Positions 17,885 through 30,100 of a stretch of 64,000 nt of DNA are shown in pieces. The stretch spans positions 4,132,001 through 4,196,000 of the forward strand of contig CM034414.1 in NCBI GenBank assembly GCA_019925095.2, given 5' to 3'. The translations under genes and the position numbers were made by a program. Numbering within the stretch: the stretch's first letter is position 1; each line of letters begins with the position of its first letter. The notes under the pieces were generated by a model. That model searched no databases. It was not told the DNA's origin and saw nothing but the letters and a program-made list of their open reading frames with translations. The stretch comes from Dendrolimus kikuchii. Its lineage: Eukaryota; Arthropoda; Insecta; Lepidoptera; Lasiocampidae.

Positions 17885-18107
17885 GTTCAAGTGGGTTTCG
17901 GGATGATTTAGATTCAAGTTTGAATCAGGTAGATGGCGCTGCAATCAGGTTCCAGGATTTAGGTGAAATTATTTTTGAGTGTGTTCAAGTGGATCCCGGG
18001 ATGGTTTAGATTCACGATTGGACCCGCTTGATGGTGCTGCAATCGGTTTCAAGATTTTTATTTTTTAAAGGCAACACAACGTCTGCCGGTTACAGCTAGT
18101 ATTTTAT
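17885..18107 (+). mobile_element. Helitron-like fragment: two ~115-bp units plus CTAGT-type end
   Basis: Two units of the minisatellite family seen at 63576-64000 (motifs tgtgtgttcaagtgggtt, ggtttagattcac, gatggtgctgcaatcggttt) are followed by caacgtctgccggttacagctagta, the CTAG-T type end typical of lepidopteran Helitrons. No coding region. Confidence 0.5.
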
Positions 18108-18737
18108 ATTCATATACAAACATTTGACTACAAGTCAAACTAAAATAAAAACACCTCACAACAATTCTAAGTTTATAAACGTAATTTAATTAATTATGAC
18201 TAAAGACTACATTCTGTAACAATGATGTCTGTTTTCAACCTTATGTCTGTCAACCTTAAGGATATATTAGGAACCTGGTTTTTCAATTATTTTGAAACCT
18301 GACGACGCCTTGACTTCACTTCTGGTGATGTAAACGGCCTATAGAGGCGACATTAACTACATTCCATTATATGGATGTTTGCTAGCTTCGCAATTTAAAA
18401 AAAAAAACTCGATTACGTGTAAGGCGACCGATTCTAAATTTTAGTTGTTTCACAGTTTTACTACTACATATCGACTACACCTCCGTATCAAATTTTATCA
18501 ATATACACCCAGTAGTTTCTGAGAATAATGATTGCGACATAAAGTCTTGGTGAATATAATGTTTTATTATTTACTTTATAAATTAAATGTGGTCTATTGC
18601 GTATTACTTGTGGTCTGTTTGGACGGGCATTTCCTACACGATTTTGGATATTTTTGTTTTCCTTGTATATATATATATATTGTTTATGTTTGTTCTTAGA
18701 AGAACATTTTGGTACATTTTTTGTTGTTGTATGGTTT
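18108..18737. other. AT-rich DNA with a polyA-ended retroposon scrap
   Basis: Near 18330-18410 the block ggcgacattaactacattcc followed by cttcgcaattt and an A run resembles 52240-52312; both look like the 3' end of one non-LTR family. Nothing else is recognised. Confidence 0.4.
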
Positions 18738-18744
18738 AGTAGAC

Positions 18745-18890
18745 ATGCAGACCGCCCACCAGACGGAAAGCGGTTACTACAAAAGTGCTACCAATGTTCT
18801 GCCGCTCTCTAAAGGTAGATTGGAACCTGACCATTAATGAACACAACTCAAGGTTATTATGGCGGTACCTCACATACCACGACTTTTCAC
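18745..18890 (-). repeat. 310-bp repeat fragment, minus strand
   Basis: Motifs agacatgcagaccgcccacc, ggaaagcggttac and acacaactcaaggttattat identify the reverse strand of the 310-bp repeat, diverged and truncated. Confidence 0.65.
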
Positions 18891-18917
18891 TCGAGTACAT
18901 TATTTAATGATGCTTGA

Positions 18918-19075
18918 TGGTATTATGACTGGTTCCTATATCTCACTAACCGTTCATTTGCCCTTACAATCGGTTAAAATTTGACATAATCGCCATACTT
19001 GCTAAGGACAAATTTCTACCGATGATGAAGCAAGTCAATGAATAGTAAGATGTAGGAACCGGCCATTAGTAAACT
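18918..19075. mobile_element. Foldback MITE, copy 2
   Basis: The right end gtaagatgtaggaaccggcc is the inverted counterpart of the left end actggttcctatatctcac. It pairs with the copy at 16165-16320. Confidence 0.65.
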
Positions 19076-19229
19076 TAAGAAAGATCTAAAGTTAATTTTC
19101 TTTTTTAATTGTCCATGTAATGGTTTGTGCGAGAAAGCTTATTATACGACTAAAGATTTTCTATATGACCGCACCGAATGAGAATAATACGATCGGTACT
19201 AAGCTGTTACAGTAATTATTTATAAAAAT

Positions 19230-19440
19230 TACTTTGGTAAACCTTTTATTAATATTTAAAGTGCATTTAAAAAAAGTAGGAATAATAAACATGAAGAAAA
19301 GATAAAATATGTCGCTGGGACATTTGTTGCGCCGCTTCTTCTTTAACAGTGACTAAATTTGCTTTGGAAGCGATTCTATACTCATGACTTTCAAATAAGT
19401 AAGATTCCATTTTGAAATAAATAAAGTTTATCCAAAAATT
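19230..19440 (+). repeat. GAAGCGGC-type LINE-tail repeat, plus strand
   Basis: Contains ttgcgccgcttcttctttaa, cagtgactaaatttgctttg, ctcatgact, aagtaagattccattttgaa and an AAATAAA tail. Best matched by 60745-60905. Confidence 0.65.
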
Positions 19441-19794
19441 TGTTTCCTAATAAAAATCAAGGTTAGATTATTTTTATGCCTGCCTACAGGTTTATACGCT
19501 TCAATTTCATTAGGCAACGCGTCCTTAATGTGCGTTGCCAATGTTGCCATCCTTTTTCCTGTTATCAAAATACACAATTTATTAACGAGAATAGCAAATT
19601 TTTAATATTGAAAAGCAGTCATGAATAACTTCACAAATATCTCTAGATACGTCTCTATGTTGCGTCGACTGGGGAGACGGCTGCTAAATGCATTGGATGC
19701 AAAGACTAGGTGTTTGCAGACGGGACATAATTTTTTCTACAATTTTACCATCAAATAATTGTTACTACTTCTTATCATCACTCATAAATATATA

Positions 19795-20032
19795 TTTTTA
19801 TAAGTCGACAGACAAACACACACATTGTATATCCCCAAGCTAAGCAAGCTACGTTGTTTGTGTTATGGGTTTATATACAACGTGTGATCGAACCTAGACA
19901 CCTAGACTATAGTAAATAAAGGGAAGTTCGTTTTAAGAAATTGCCATACCATGTCAGGAATCGAACCCGGAGGCGTTCCAGCAAGTTCGGCCGCCAAGAC
20001 TTAGCTCACACAACCACAGACACCGTCATTAG
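19795..20032 (-). repeat. tRNA-derived SINE (SINE-A), minus strand
   Basis: The reverse complement of a B box (ggaatcgaacc, 19958-19968) lies upstream of agacttagctcacacaacca, the inverted A-box head. The tail block tatccccaagctaagcaagc is at the left end. Confidence 0.7.
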
Positions 20033-20149
20033 AACATTAAAGTGGTGGTCTGTTACAAACTGAGAATGGTGTCAGTTGAGCGTCATCGTTCCTCCGCCAC
20101 ATATCCTAAAGATTACCTCCTGGATGAGAGCGGAAGCGCGTCGAGTCAG

Positions 20150-20960
20150 TTTTTTTTTTAAGGCGGGGGAAATGCTATTTACGCACAATACCGGGTCATT
20201 TGCAAGGGATTAGAGCATAGTTGATCATGGAGGCTTTTCCCTTGATTTACGGGGCAATCCAAACAGTAATCAACCAGCTTGTGTGGAGACTCTGAGAAGT
20301 TGCACGGGCAACAACCACTACCCACTAAAACCACCCTCCTCCCATGTGCCCCGCGCTTTTTATGTAGGAAAGGCTGAGACTTAGAACGTAGTTACGTCCA
20401 GTCCCACCCAGCGCAAAAAGTGCCTGAATGTGCCCCGGGAATCAGAACACATCCACTTCGTCAGCGGGGGTGATAAATCCTTTGCTCCCTTGATAGCTAA
20501 AGGCCCCCCGAACCGGTATTATTCAGGGTGGGAAGTAATGCTCATACCTGCGTCTCCGGATGCCAGCCAACCGCCGGCGTTCGCGTGGAGTCGCATTAGT
20601 ACGCGCAATAATACTCCTCTCCCTATCTCGTTCGGCGGCCTCTTTGAGAGACATTAGCTTCGAGCCACGGCTCCAGCCCCGCGCAAGCGACGACTCCGGC
20701 ACTGGTTTGGCTTGGGTGACGTTCAGTGCCGCGAGTAAAAGGCCGCGGCCGAAACCTACGGGACGATCCGCTCGCATTTAAGGTCCTTGGGTGAGGAAGT
20801 GGTTCCGCGCTCCCCATTTGGTCGCTGCAGGGTGCTTTGCGCCCTGCGATGACAATAGATGAGTGCGATTTTGTTGGCTTTTGCCAAGAGTCAATGCGGA
20901 GCAGGCCATTGCTATTTCCCACGGCCATGGCTATAGGCGAACGGAACAAACACGCCGTGT
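20150..20960 (-). other. GC-rich retroelement debris
   Basis: About 800 bp clearly richer in GC than the neighbours. A minus-strand frame at 20523-20777 ends in an Arg-rich tail starting EAAERDRER, comparable to the plus-strand remnant at 4588-4701. A degraded non-LTR element is likely; family not identified. Overlapping frames on the plus strand (20430-20781) look like shadows. Confidence 0.4.
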
Positions 20961-21285
20961 TTCAATCGGTATTCTTATAAGAAACAAAACATAAAAAGTA
21001 AAAAAACAGAATAATTGATTATAAGTAATAAATAGACAATGTAAACACTGTAATAGAAGCAAGGAAAAGTAATAGTTTTAAGTTATGTTGAAGAGAAAGA
21101 AATAAATAAAATAAAAGATACCACCCCCTGTTACGAACTCTTTCGTATATTTATTTTTAAATTTATTTTAATTATAAGAGAATGACATTTCTGTTTATCA
21201 GTTACCAAATATATGTATTTTCACCATCGTTGTCCAGCGTATTTTTTCAGTATTATATCTAAATTCATACAGTCCCTAAGAACTC

Positions 21286-21299
21286 CCCCCCCCCCCCCA
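21286..21299 (+). repeat. C homopolymer run
   Basis: A run of about 14 C, unusual in AT-rich DNA. Confidence 0.85.
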
Positions 21300-21527
21300 C
21301 TTTATTTATCCCATTAAAATTAAACAAAGAAAAAGAAAAGAAAATCAATAATCTCCATTTTTACATATAATGGAGAAGACGAAAAAAAAAATGGTATTCT
21401 AGAAGCAAGCCGGTGTTTAACATGCAAACGGATTTCTGCTAGTCAAAAAAAAATCGTTGTTTAGTTAATGTTTAGCTATTAGTCTACGTTCTTCATATCT
21501 TTGGGAATAACCAACCAGGTTACATTA

Positions 21528-21531
<4 letters not shown>

Positions 21532-21612
<81 letters not shown>
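21532..21612. repeat. TA dinucleotide microsatellite
   Basis: About 80 bases of alternating T and A with one CA interruption near 21599. It abuts the tail end of a minus-strand 310-bp repeat copy and may have grown from that A-rich tail. Confidence 0.9.
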
Positions 21613-21613
<1 letters not shown>

Positions 21614-21921
21614 TTTATTGCAGGAGTTCAGCAGACAGGCAGACGGCCCACTTGATGGAAAGCGGATACCATCGCCTATGGACATTTGCAACACCAAAGG
21701 TGCTACAAATGCGCTGCTACCTTTAAAGCGAGACTGGAACCTGGTCACTAATGCCGGAACACAACTTAAGGTTGTTATGGCGACATACTTCAGACCAGCT
21801 GTGGTAGCCGTCCAGTCGGGCAAATGCCCTACCACCTGGCTGTGTGTTGTTCTGTCGCCTCTTACGACAGGCCGCCTGGCCGCAGGAAATTGTATTCTTT
21901 CTCCGTTCCTGCACGGATATA
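21613..21921 (-). repeat. 310-bp repeat, full-length, minus strand
   Basis: It starts attttattgcaggagttcag on the plus strand and ends ttcctgcacggatat. Plus-strand frame 21501-21932 is open for 143 codons through it because of the TA array and should not be taken as a gene. Confidence 0.87.
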
Positions 21922-22649
21922 TAACTATTTAAGAAACTAGATGAGCATAATAAATTTTATCTCAGAGAATTTCGACGTTTCATTATGGTATATAAATCAT
22001 ATTTGTCGTTCTATTAACAGACCAACGATATGTCTTATCTGACTGTCTGCTACTCTTTGGACATCCAACGCCGCACTCCACGTGACTATACGATGACTCA
22101 CACCGGCTCTCATTCACCGATATAGTATGTTATAGTCAGCTGTCTTCGTCGTTGGTAAATCTCTATAATCATAAACGACAGAGAAAATCAGTTCTTACGA
22201 CATTGAACTAAGGTCGTATGTCGATTTAATAATATTCGTAATAACGTTACCGTGTACGCCAAGCGACATGTCGCTTTAGGATCCTATAAATAAAGCATTA
22301 TCTTGATTGAAATAATGTGTACGATAGTTGTATTACATGTAACCAATAACATTTCAAACGATTATAGACTTTATAGCTGGGTGTGTAAAGAATATAGTCA
22401 CGTGTAAAAAATTTACTATGCGTGATTGTAAAATGCGTGTGTAGTTATGAAGGAGGAAATACACATTTGTACAACATATTATTATGCACAGATACGTCTG
22501 TGGTCCCAGTGATGATTATAACGATCGGAAACAGCCGGCGTTGCTAGTATTTTATTATGATGAAGGTATTTTACTGAACTTGGATTATTTCAATTAGTTT
22601 AAAGTTTACCTCCTACCCGTTTTAATATTATATAAAAATATTAGAGCTA
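21922..22649. other. AT-rich DNA, nothing recognised
   Basis: No gene or repeat identified. Confidence 0.4.
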
Positions 22650-22720
22650 GGCATGTTGCTGAAGAGGTTCTTGCGCCACGTCTTCTCTTTAAGCGACAAC
22701 ATGTTGCAAAGCGGGGTGGT
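22650..22720 (+). repeat. GAAGCGGC-type repeat fragment
   Basis: Contains catgttgctgaagagg, cgccacgtcttctctttaa and caacatgttgcaaagcgg, related to the 17085 family. Confidence 0.45.
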
Positions 22721-22904
22721 AAATTAGTTAGGTTCCCATAGAGTAAATAATAACCATAAACAAAATATAAAAATTAAATATTTAAAATGAACAAGTTAAA
22801 TAAAAACTTACATTACTCATTGCCACTTGACATCTTTGTCTTTGAAAAGTGGCCGAAACGTCGGAATAAAAATCAAATAAACTAGCATGCTTGAAACCGA
22901 TAAA

Positions 22905-23490
22905 ACGTAGTTTTTAACCGACTTCAATAAGGAGGAAGTTCTCAATTCGTCGGGATCTTTTTTTTGTTTTTTTTTATGTACACCGATTACTCCGAGATTT
23001 ATGATCCGATTTTCGTGATTCTTTTTTTGTTCGACGCGGAATAGTTGCTTTTTGGTCCCCTAAAAATTTAACATAGTTTGACCCAATAGTTTTCATTTTA
23101 TGAACATTTTTTTTGTTCCTGTTTCTTGGGACCTATATTTTTTAAGGAGCGCGGCACCTTTCGTAGGTCTACCCATACATAACTAGACATTAAAAAGTAA
23201 CAATTAAAATAAAAAACTTCGTTTAAAAAAACCCACTTCAAAAACTAAAAAGTATAAAATAACTCATCTCTAAAGCTATTATTATTAATATATATTATCT
23301 AAAACATCTTGAAGTGGGTGCATAGTAAAACATAAAAATTATTATATTTTTTTGAAAATTACTAAGCATCGACACCGACTTTAAGATGTTTTAGATAATA
23401 TATATTAATCATAATAGCTTTAGAAATAAGTTATTTTATACTTTTTAGTTTTTGAAGTCGGTTTTTTTAAACGAAGTTTTTTTGTTATGT
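22905..23490. mobile_element. Foldback element with ~105-bp arms
   Basis: Arms at about 23217-23323 and 23374-23486 are reverse complements with few mismatches (shared blocks: ttcaaaaactaaaaagtata, aatatatattatctaaaaca). The upstream part (22910-23160), starting aaccgacttcaataaggagg, is a widespread lepidopteran sequence that recurs near 49345. A smaller relative with the same centre is at 50336-50523. Confidence 0.75.
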
Positions 23491-23975
23491 ATATTAGTCG
23501 CGAAAACTTAAGATAATACTAGTTTAAAGTTAACAAAGGTACTCTTAATACTTCACAGTTGTGGTTGAGCAGTTTAGACATCGCTTCCTCGTAACTCTAC
23601 GCAATGATGCGGCGATTAACTTGTCATTATTGTATCGTTTTCGACATACATAGTGAACCATTATTAGAGAAAACAATCGCGGGATCCCGGCCGTTTTCTG
23701 GCCCCGAAAATCCTGGAACTGTTCTTGACTAATCTCGGGATTTTCGGGATTGCCACAAACGGGTCTAGTTTGCATTCCCTAATCCGTTTGCGCCTTGACA
23801 ATGACCTTTAGACGTGAAATGAGCCCGTTTGAAATTGGAGGAGTTTGTGAATATCACTTAGAAAAAGCATATATGTATCTATGGTCTATTCCTCCAGCCA
23901 GTGTAGGTTTTTTTTTGGCTGGAATTGAAAGGGGACGTTGTGCTGTGCAGTTTTATTTTCTAAAAATGTGTAAAA

Positions 23976-24187
23976 GCTCGACTGGATGGCTACCACCCCT
24001 GGTCTATAGTATGTCGCAATAACAACCTTGTGTTGTGTTCCGGCATTAGTGACCAGGTTCCAGTCTCCTTTAAGAGAGCTGCAGCGCATTTCTAGCACCT
24101 TTGGTGTTGCAAATGTCCATAGGTGATGGTAACCGCTTTCCATCAAGTGCGCCGTCTGCCTGTCTGCTGAACTCCTGCAATAAAAAA
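23976..24187 (+). repeat. 310-bp repeat, 5'-truncated copy
   Basis: Begins at gctcgactggatggctacca and ends ctcctgcaataaaaaat. Confidence 0.8.
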
Positions 24188-24639
24188 TAATTAAAAAATC
24201 ACTCTAAAATGAACAATAGTCGTAGGATATTGATAGTTTTTGAGTAGTAATTATGGGTTTTTGTGAGAAATGTGAACTGTATAGTCAAATGTGGCCTTTC
24301 GAGTTTTCACAAGAACTCCGTTATACGGCGTCGTTTGTAGCCTACAATACAATTGCGCCTGGCTAAAGGCCTAGTTGCCAAACCATGAACATAAAAAAAC
24401 CAGTGTAGAACCTGAGCCAGCGTTTTTAGCTGCTGCTTATGTTGGCAATAAACTAAGAAGCAGGCTGGGAAGTCATTGGATGCTTTGATATTTCTGCGAT
24501 TGTATTCTCGAAATTCTAAATAGGTCTTTTACTTTGTCTTTTTTTTTAATATACAGTGATTTGTGTTCTGTGCAACAATATTAAAAATTATATAACTTAT
24601 GTTACACTAAGACATCATATGAAACATTTATAAGTTATA

Positions 24640-24775
24640 CCAAAGAGAATTATGAATGAATGAAAACACTTTAAAATTAAAACTACTTTCTTAAAAACTA
24701 GATACAATAAATGTTGAACAAAGGGCGGTCTTATCGCTTTAAGCGACCTCTTCCAGGTAACCCCTAAACTAAGAA
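24640..24775 (-). repeat. CTAT-tail LINE 3' end, minus strand
   Basis: Core ggcggtcttatcgctttaag then cgacctcttccaggtaaccc, the reverse of the family seen at 48186-48312. Confidence 0.65.
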
Positions 24776-24840
24776 AAGTATTAAAACATGACAGTTGAGG
24801 TGTAGACAATACATAATATAAAACATTCAAAACATATTAA

Positions 24841-26783
24841 ATAAATAAGTCTTTATTATCTAATATATATACACAGTGCATAACATATTAAATACAGAAT
24901 AAATAGCACTGTTCTCTTTCTCTCTCACTATCTTTCTCTAAAAGAACATGACATAAGGCTAATTCCCAATTTGACATTCATTCAGTGGATTTATAATATT
25001 ATTTTTTCCAACTTGATAACTTAATTAGAGGTAATTTATGACATGAAGCCCGTGACCACTTACTTTTGTTTCATTGTACTATCATCACTAAATTCAAACT
25101 ACTAAGTATCTTAGATATACGCTACTGTAAATTGTGATCAAGATAGAATTAAAATAAAATATCACATCAAAATCGCGCTTATGACTTGTAGTAATGCCAA
25201 CGTCCTTGAGGCCTTTTGAGTACTAATTTTTCGTGCAATAGCGGGGATTCCATAGACGCGATCGTTTTTCAGATGTATTATTATTTTATTGTGAATAAAT
25301 TAATTTAAAATTTAAAAAAAAAATCTCTTTCTTATAAACATGTAGACATTTTTTATCGTGTTTTCATAAAAATGAAAGGATCAAAATGATTTCATGTCAA
25401 TAATTTCGAGAAAATTTGGTGATATTTTTTCTTGAATTAAAATAACTATAGAAAAATTACGAAAAAAAACACATTGTGTCTTATGTCGTGCAGGTTTACA
25501 ACGTTTTTTTTTCTGATAAATTATTATCAGTAATTACCAACGAAAACTTATTTCGTTTGCACCCCATTTTCGACGTGTTGCGGCAACAGCAGTCTTAAAT
25601 TTTTTTATATTAACCGCAACGTTAACTACAGACAAGATTTCACAATTTTATGAGCATAACGTAAATTATAATTCCATCATCGCTAATAACAAAATGAAAA
25701 TTATATAACATTCATAAGTGCTAATAAGCCAAAATGAAGCGGTTTTTCTTCAAACCTCATATGCCAGAGCAATTTAACATTTCTGAATACGTCTTAATTC
25801 CGCCGAATTGCTGTTTACTTAATAACCGTAATTGAAATCTTAATTGCCAATTTGTAAATAGAGATATTTGAGTTAAACCACTCATAATTATTATTGGTCT
25901 TTGCGTAAATTATTTATGAAGTACGTGGACTTTTATTTTTACTTATTACGCAGCTGCTTCCTCAGATTTTTGAGTTAGAAAAATAATATGTATTAAAATT
26001 TTGCCAGAAGTGCTTCTCGGTCTATTTTTCATTTGTAAAATGAAATTTACAATTGCCCAGCAAAACATACCGGCGAGTCGAAGCCAACCTGATTTGAAAT
26101 ATGTCATGTTGTTTATGACAACGTAGGTATTTGTTAGTGAATTTAAAAGACGCGAATGCAGCGCCATCTATTTTGTTAATCCGTTTATTTTAAGGAAATG
26201 ACGTTCTTTATCGGGATAAAATGGACATTGGACGAACATAAATTGGACGAAATTACTAGTTTCCAAAAAAGATTCGATCGCAGCACCATTTTTTTCGCTA
26301 TTTTCGTCTATCCTACGAAAACAACGTTATTTATCGGGATAAAAAGTATCCTAAGTTACGCCCCGGAATATAAGCTAGCTCTGTTAGATCAGGATCGATA
26401 ATTTTATAAACCAAAAAGATAATAGTAGGATGAAACCTATTGGAAAACGAAGAAAATATGAAACATGAACATGACAAAAATGAAAGGAAAAATAAATTAC
26501 GGGCGATCTCAGGTCAGGAAGTGGAAGGGGGTGAGTTTTTAAGGATATAAAACATATCCTATCGAAAAAAGTAAAATGGCAAAGTTGTAGGTAATAAAAG
26601 GATCTACAACTTTAGTATTTACACATTTTTCACATAACCTCAAAATTTATGTGATAAATTCAAATAACCAATTTTTTTGTTTTTTATTTTTATCTGTAAC
26701 ACAAAAAAAGATCGCGATATTTCGTGAGACTTACCTTTTTATGTCCCAAACACAATGTAATGTTTTGATTTAAAATATTGTTT
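24841..26783. other. AT-rich DNA with only short scraps
   Basis: No gene is seen in nearly 2 kb. Near 26200-26400 tttatcgggataaaaagtatc marks a piece of the element also found at 15890-16075. Confidence 0.45.
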
Positions 26784-26853
26784 TTTTTCATCTTACATAC
26801 ATACATAACTTCACGCCAGTTCCCTTGCGGGGTAGGCACGATTTTTCATCTTA
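26784..26853 (-). repeat. 46-bp CATA-tail LINE insertion with 12-bp TSD
   Basis: tttttcatctta occurs at 26784-26795 and again at 26842-26853. Between them (26796-26841) is only the last 46 bp of the CATA-tail LINE family. This is a complete, extremely 5'-truncated insertion. It lies 27 bp from the LTR of BEL/Pao copy 2. Confidence 0.93.
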
Positions 26854-26880
26854 TTTTGACTTAATATCGAAAAAGCACCC

Positions 26881-27115
26881 TGATCTGGCCGATTGCCAGA
26901 TTTCAAGGGTGCAAGGGTAAGAGGGAATGGAGTTGCCACTTATCACCAAGCTCTTGGAACCCGGTTAGTATTGCAATTGGGTGGATATCTCAAATGCGCG
27001 CGCGATGCGTGAATGTTTTTACGACGGATCGATTCAGACTGATCGTTGAGACGCGGAAGTGCGGGGTAAATTACTTTTTCGGGGAATCATCGTTCGTTAC
27101 GCGGTGGCGTGAACA
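26881..27115 (-). repeat. 3' LTR of copy 2, 235 bp, internally deleted
   Basis: Compared with 33114-33460 it lacks 112 bp (33166-33277 in the other LTR), a segment including the TATATAA-like motif. Three substitutions separate the shared parts. Confidence 0.92.
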
Positions 27116-27161
27116 TCCTGGGGCCCGGGGAAAAGGTGACGGCTCCCATTTATAGTGCTGA

Positions 27162-30100
27162 CTAAGTGCTGTTGTCGTCGAGGGGAAGACGAGCAATCTT
27201 TGTGACTGGTCTCGTTAAGCTGCCATCCTTGGTGCTGAGTTCTACGACTCGGACGACGTCATCCTTTCCGGGCAGAATCTTCTTTATTCTTCCCATCTTC
27301 CACTGGAGTCTGGGAAGATTATCCTCCTTTATGAGTACCAGCTCACCAATCTTGGGTCGACTGGTTTCCGTAGTCCATTTAGATCGGGATTGGAGAGTGT
27401 GCAGGTAGGATTTCGACCACAAGGTCCAAAATCGCTGAGCCAACGCTTGCACTAAGCGAAAACGTCGTAGGGTTGATGGAGGAGAGGATTCATGGGAATG
27501 TTCGGGTAATGCGGTAAGTGGGCGACCTATAAGGAAATGACCAGCGGTTAGGACTTCGAAGTCTGTAGGGTCTGAAGACAGAGGGCAGAGTGGTCGAGAG
27601 TTGAGAACGGCCTCAATACGGGCTAAGAGTGTAGAAAATTCTTCAAAGGTCAGATGCTGCTCACCTAATACGCGATAGAGTAATTGCTTAGTAGATTTCA
27701 CGGCTGCCTCGTGCAGACCGCCAAAAGAAGGAGCTGAGGGCGGATTGAGCAACCATGTGATCTGCTGTGTGGCTAGCTTGTGCGTAATTCTATCATCATT
27801 GGCCTTTAAGAAGTTTTGTACTTCTATGAGCTGATTTCTTGCGCCGACATAGTTTGTACCGCAATCAGAGCGAATTAGGGTAGGGATTCCGCGCCGACTA
27901 ACGAACCTTTGCAGTGCCGCAAAAAAGGCGTCCGTAGAAAGTTCCGAGACAGCCTCTAAGTGCACTGCCTTGGTGGCGAGACAAACGAAAACACAAAAGT
28001 AGCCTTTGAGAAGTTTGGCATTGCGTAGAGTACTTGATTTAATTAGGAATGGTCCGGCAAAATCCGTGGACACTTGACTAAACACCGGTTGTGGGCTGAC
28101 TCGATCAGCCGGTAGGTCGGCCATAAAAGGGGGATTCGGCTGAGCTCGATGCCTAAAACAGCGTACACATTTAAAGACACGGTGACGAATGACTCGCCTT
28201 CCAGATAAAATCCAGTATTGTTGACGGAGTAGTGCGTGTAGTGTATCTGCGCCCGGGTGGCAGTGTATAGTGTGGAAATGATCTATAATTAGGTCCACAA
28301 GGGGGCTTGAACTGGGTAAGATGAGGGGATGTTGTGTGTCATATCTAAGGGCTGAGTTGGACAAGCGCCCTCCTACTCTAAGAAGACCATCCTTGAGAAA
28401 GGGCGAGAGGCGTTGTATTCGCACTGTACATAATTTGTTAGTTTGCAGTCGGTGGATGTCTTCAGCGAACATATTTTGTTGGACTGAGCGTACCCAGTGT
28501 AAGAGCGCTTTCTTACGTTCGTCTACGGTAATGGGACCAACGATGCGAGAGTGAGAAGATACCAAGCAATTGTGTGCAAAACGTTTAATACATGCGGTTA
28601 CGCCTACAAGTGTGTCTAAGGAGCTGAATCTCGTGAGTAAATCCGTGTCTAGATCAGGAACCGCGATGTGAGCTACCATTTTTCTTGGTTTTAGACCAGG
28701 CAGTGAGGTGTGCAGCTGAAAGTTCCAGCTTTGGTATAGTCTGTCGGGTTTTAATGGGGGCTACCTTGGATTTAGAAACAAGTAGTCTGACGTGTACCTG
28801 ACCCGTGATATTCGTTTCATGAAGATAGACTGCGGCTGCATATCCGGATTCGGATGCATCGGCAAAACCGTGTAGGGTGTAGGTGGAATCTTTGCTGGTG
28901 CAAATTGTTCTGGGGAGTCGAAGAGCAGAGAGTAGAGGTAAGTCTTCAAAAATGTGCTGAAATTGAAATGTGACATCATTGGGAGCCGATTCATCCCAGT
29001 CTAACTTTAGAGTCCATAGGTGCTGAATGAGCAGTTTTGCGCGGAAAATAACTGGGCTGATCCATCCACTAGGATCGTATAAACGAGCGATGGTACTGAG
29101 TATTGACCTTTTGGTAAATTTTTCCAGTGTAGGTACCGAAATGTGATATGTAAATTCGTCCGTTTGTGGTATCCATTGCATACCAAGTACCTTGATTGCA
29201 TTGGAGTCGGGTACAACATCAAAATCCTTGGGTATGTCACATTGATCATCCGGGAAGCGTTCTAAAAGCTGACGAGAGTTTGAGGTCCACTTTCGCAAAT
29301 GAAATCCCCCTAGGGCTAGTAACTCAATGAGTTCAGTCTGCAGAGCTATTGCCTTGTCAACTGAATCATGCCCAGTCAGAATGTCATCCACGAATATGGA
29401 GTGCGTAAGAACCTGTGCAGCCTGGGGAGAAACGGTGACCTTCATCAGTGACCAGCTGTATAATAGATCGATTGGCGAGGAAGGGGCTGGGTCGTAGGCC
29501 ATACGTGACAGTGGACAGGGCGTAAGTGAGCAGAGGTTGATCTGGAGAAGAGCGCCATAGAATGAGTTGGAACCGTCTGTGGTCTGGGTGAACTAGTATA
29601 TTTCTAAACATCATCTGGATGTCTGTACTAAAGACCACTTTGTGAGTACGAAAATTTAGAATGATGTCAGTAATATCACGTTGGAGCGGTGGGCCAGTGT
29701 GCAGACAGTCATTAAGACTGACACCATTAGAGCTCTTACAGCTGCCATCAAAAACCGTGCGAAGTTTTTCAGAGTTGGCTTTGAAGATGCCATGATGCGG
29801 GACGTAAAAATGGTCTTTTCCTTTGAATGTGCTGGGGTGACAAAGAGCCATGTGGCCCATGTCAATGTATTCCTTCATGAAGTCGATATATTTTGAGCGG
29901 AGGGTAGGATCTCTTTGGAGTTTGCGCTCCAAATTAAGGAATCGTCGTAGTGCAATAGCGTGGGTTGCACCGAGCTTAGGTGCCTTTGTAAGAAAGGGAA
30001 GGGATACTATGTATCGCCCTGTGGGATCACGTGTGGTGGTAGAACGAAAGTTCTCCTCACACTCGTCAGAGGTTGAGTTGTCCTTTGATTGCACTTCTTC

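Noticed and set aside
21501..21932. 143-codon frame with a Tyr-Ile repeat
   Set aside because: It translates the TA microsatellite and the reverse strand of a 310-bp repeat.
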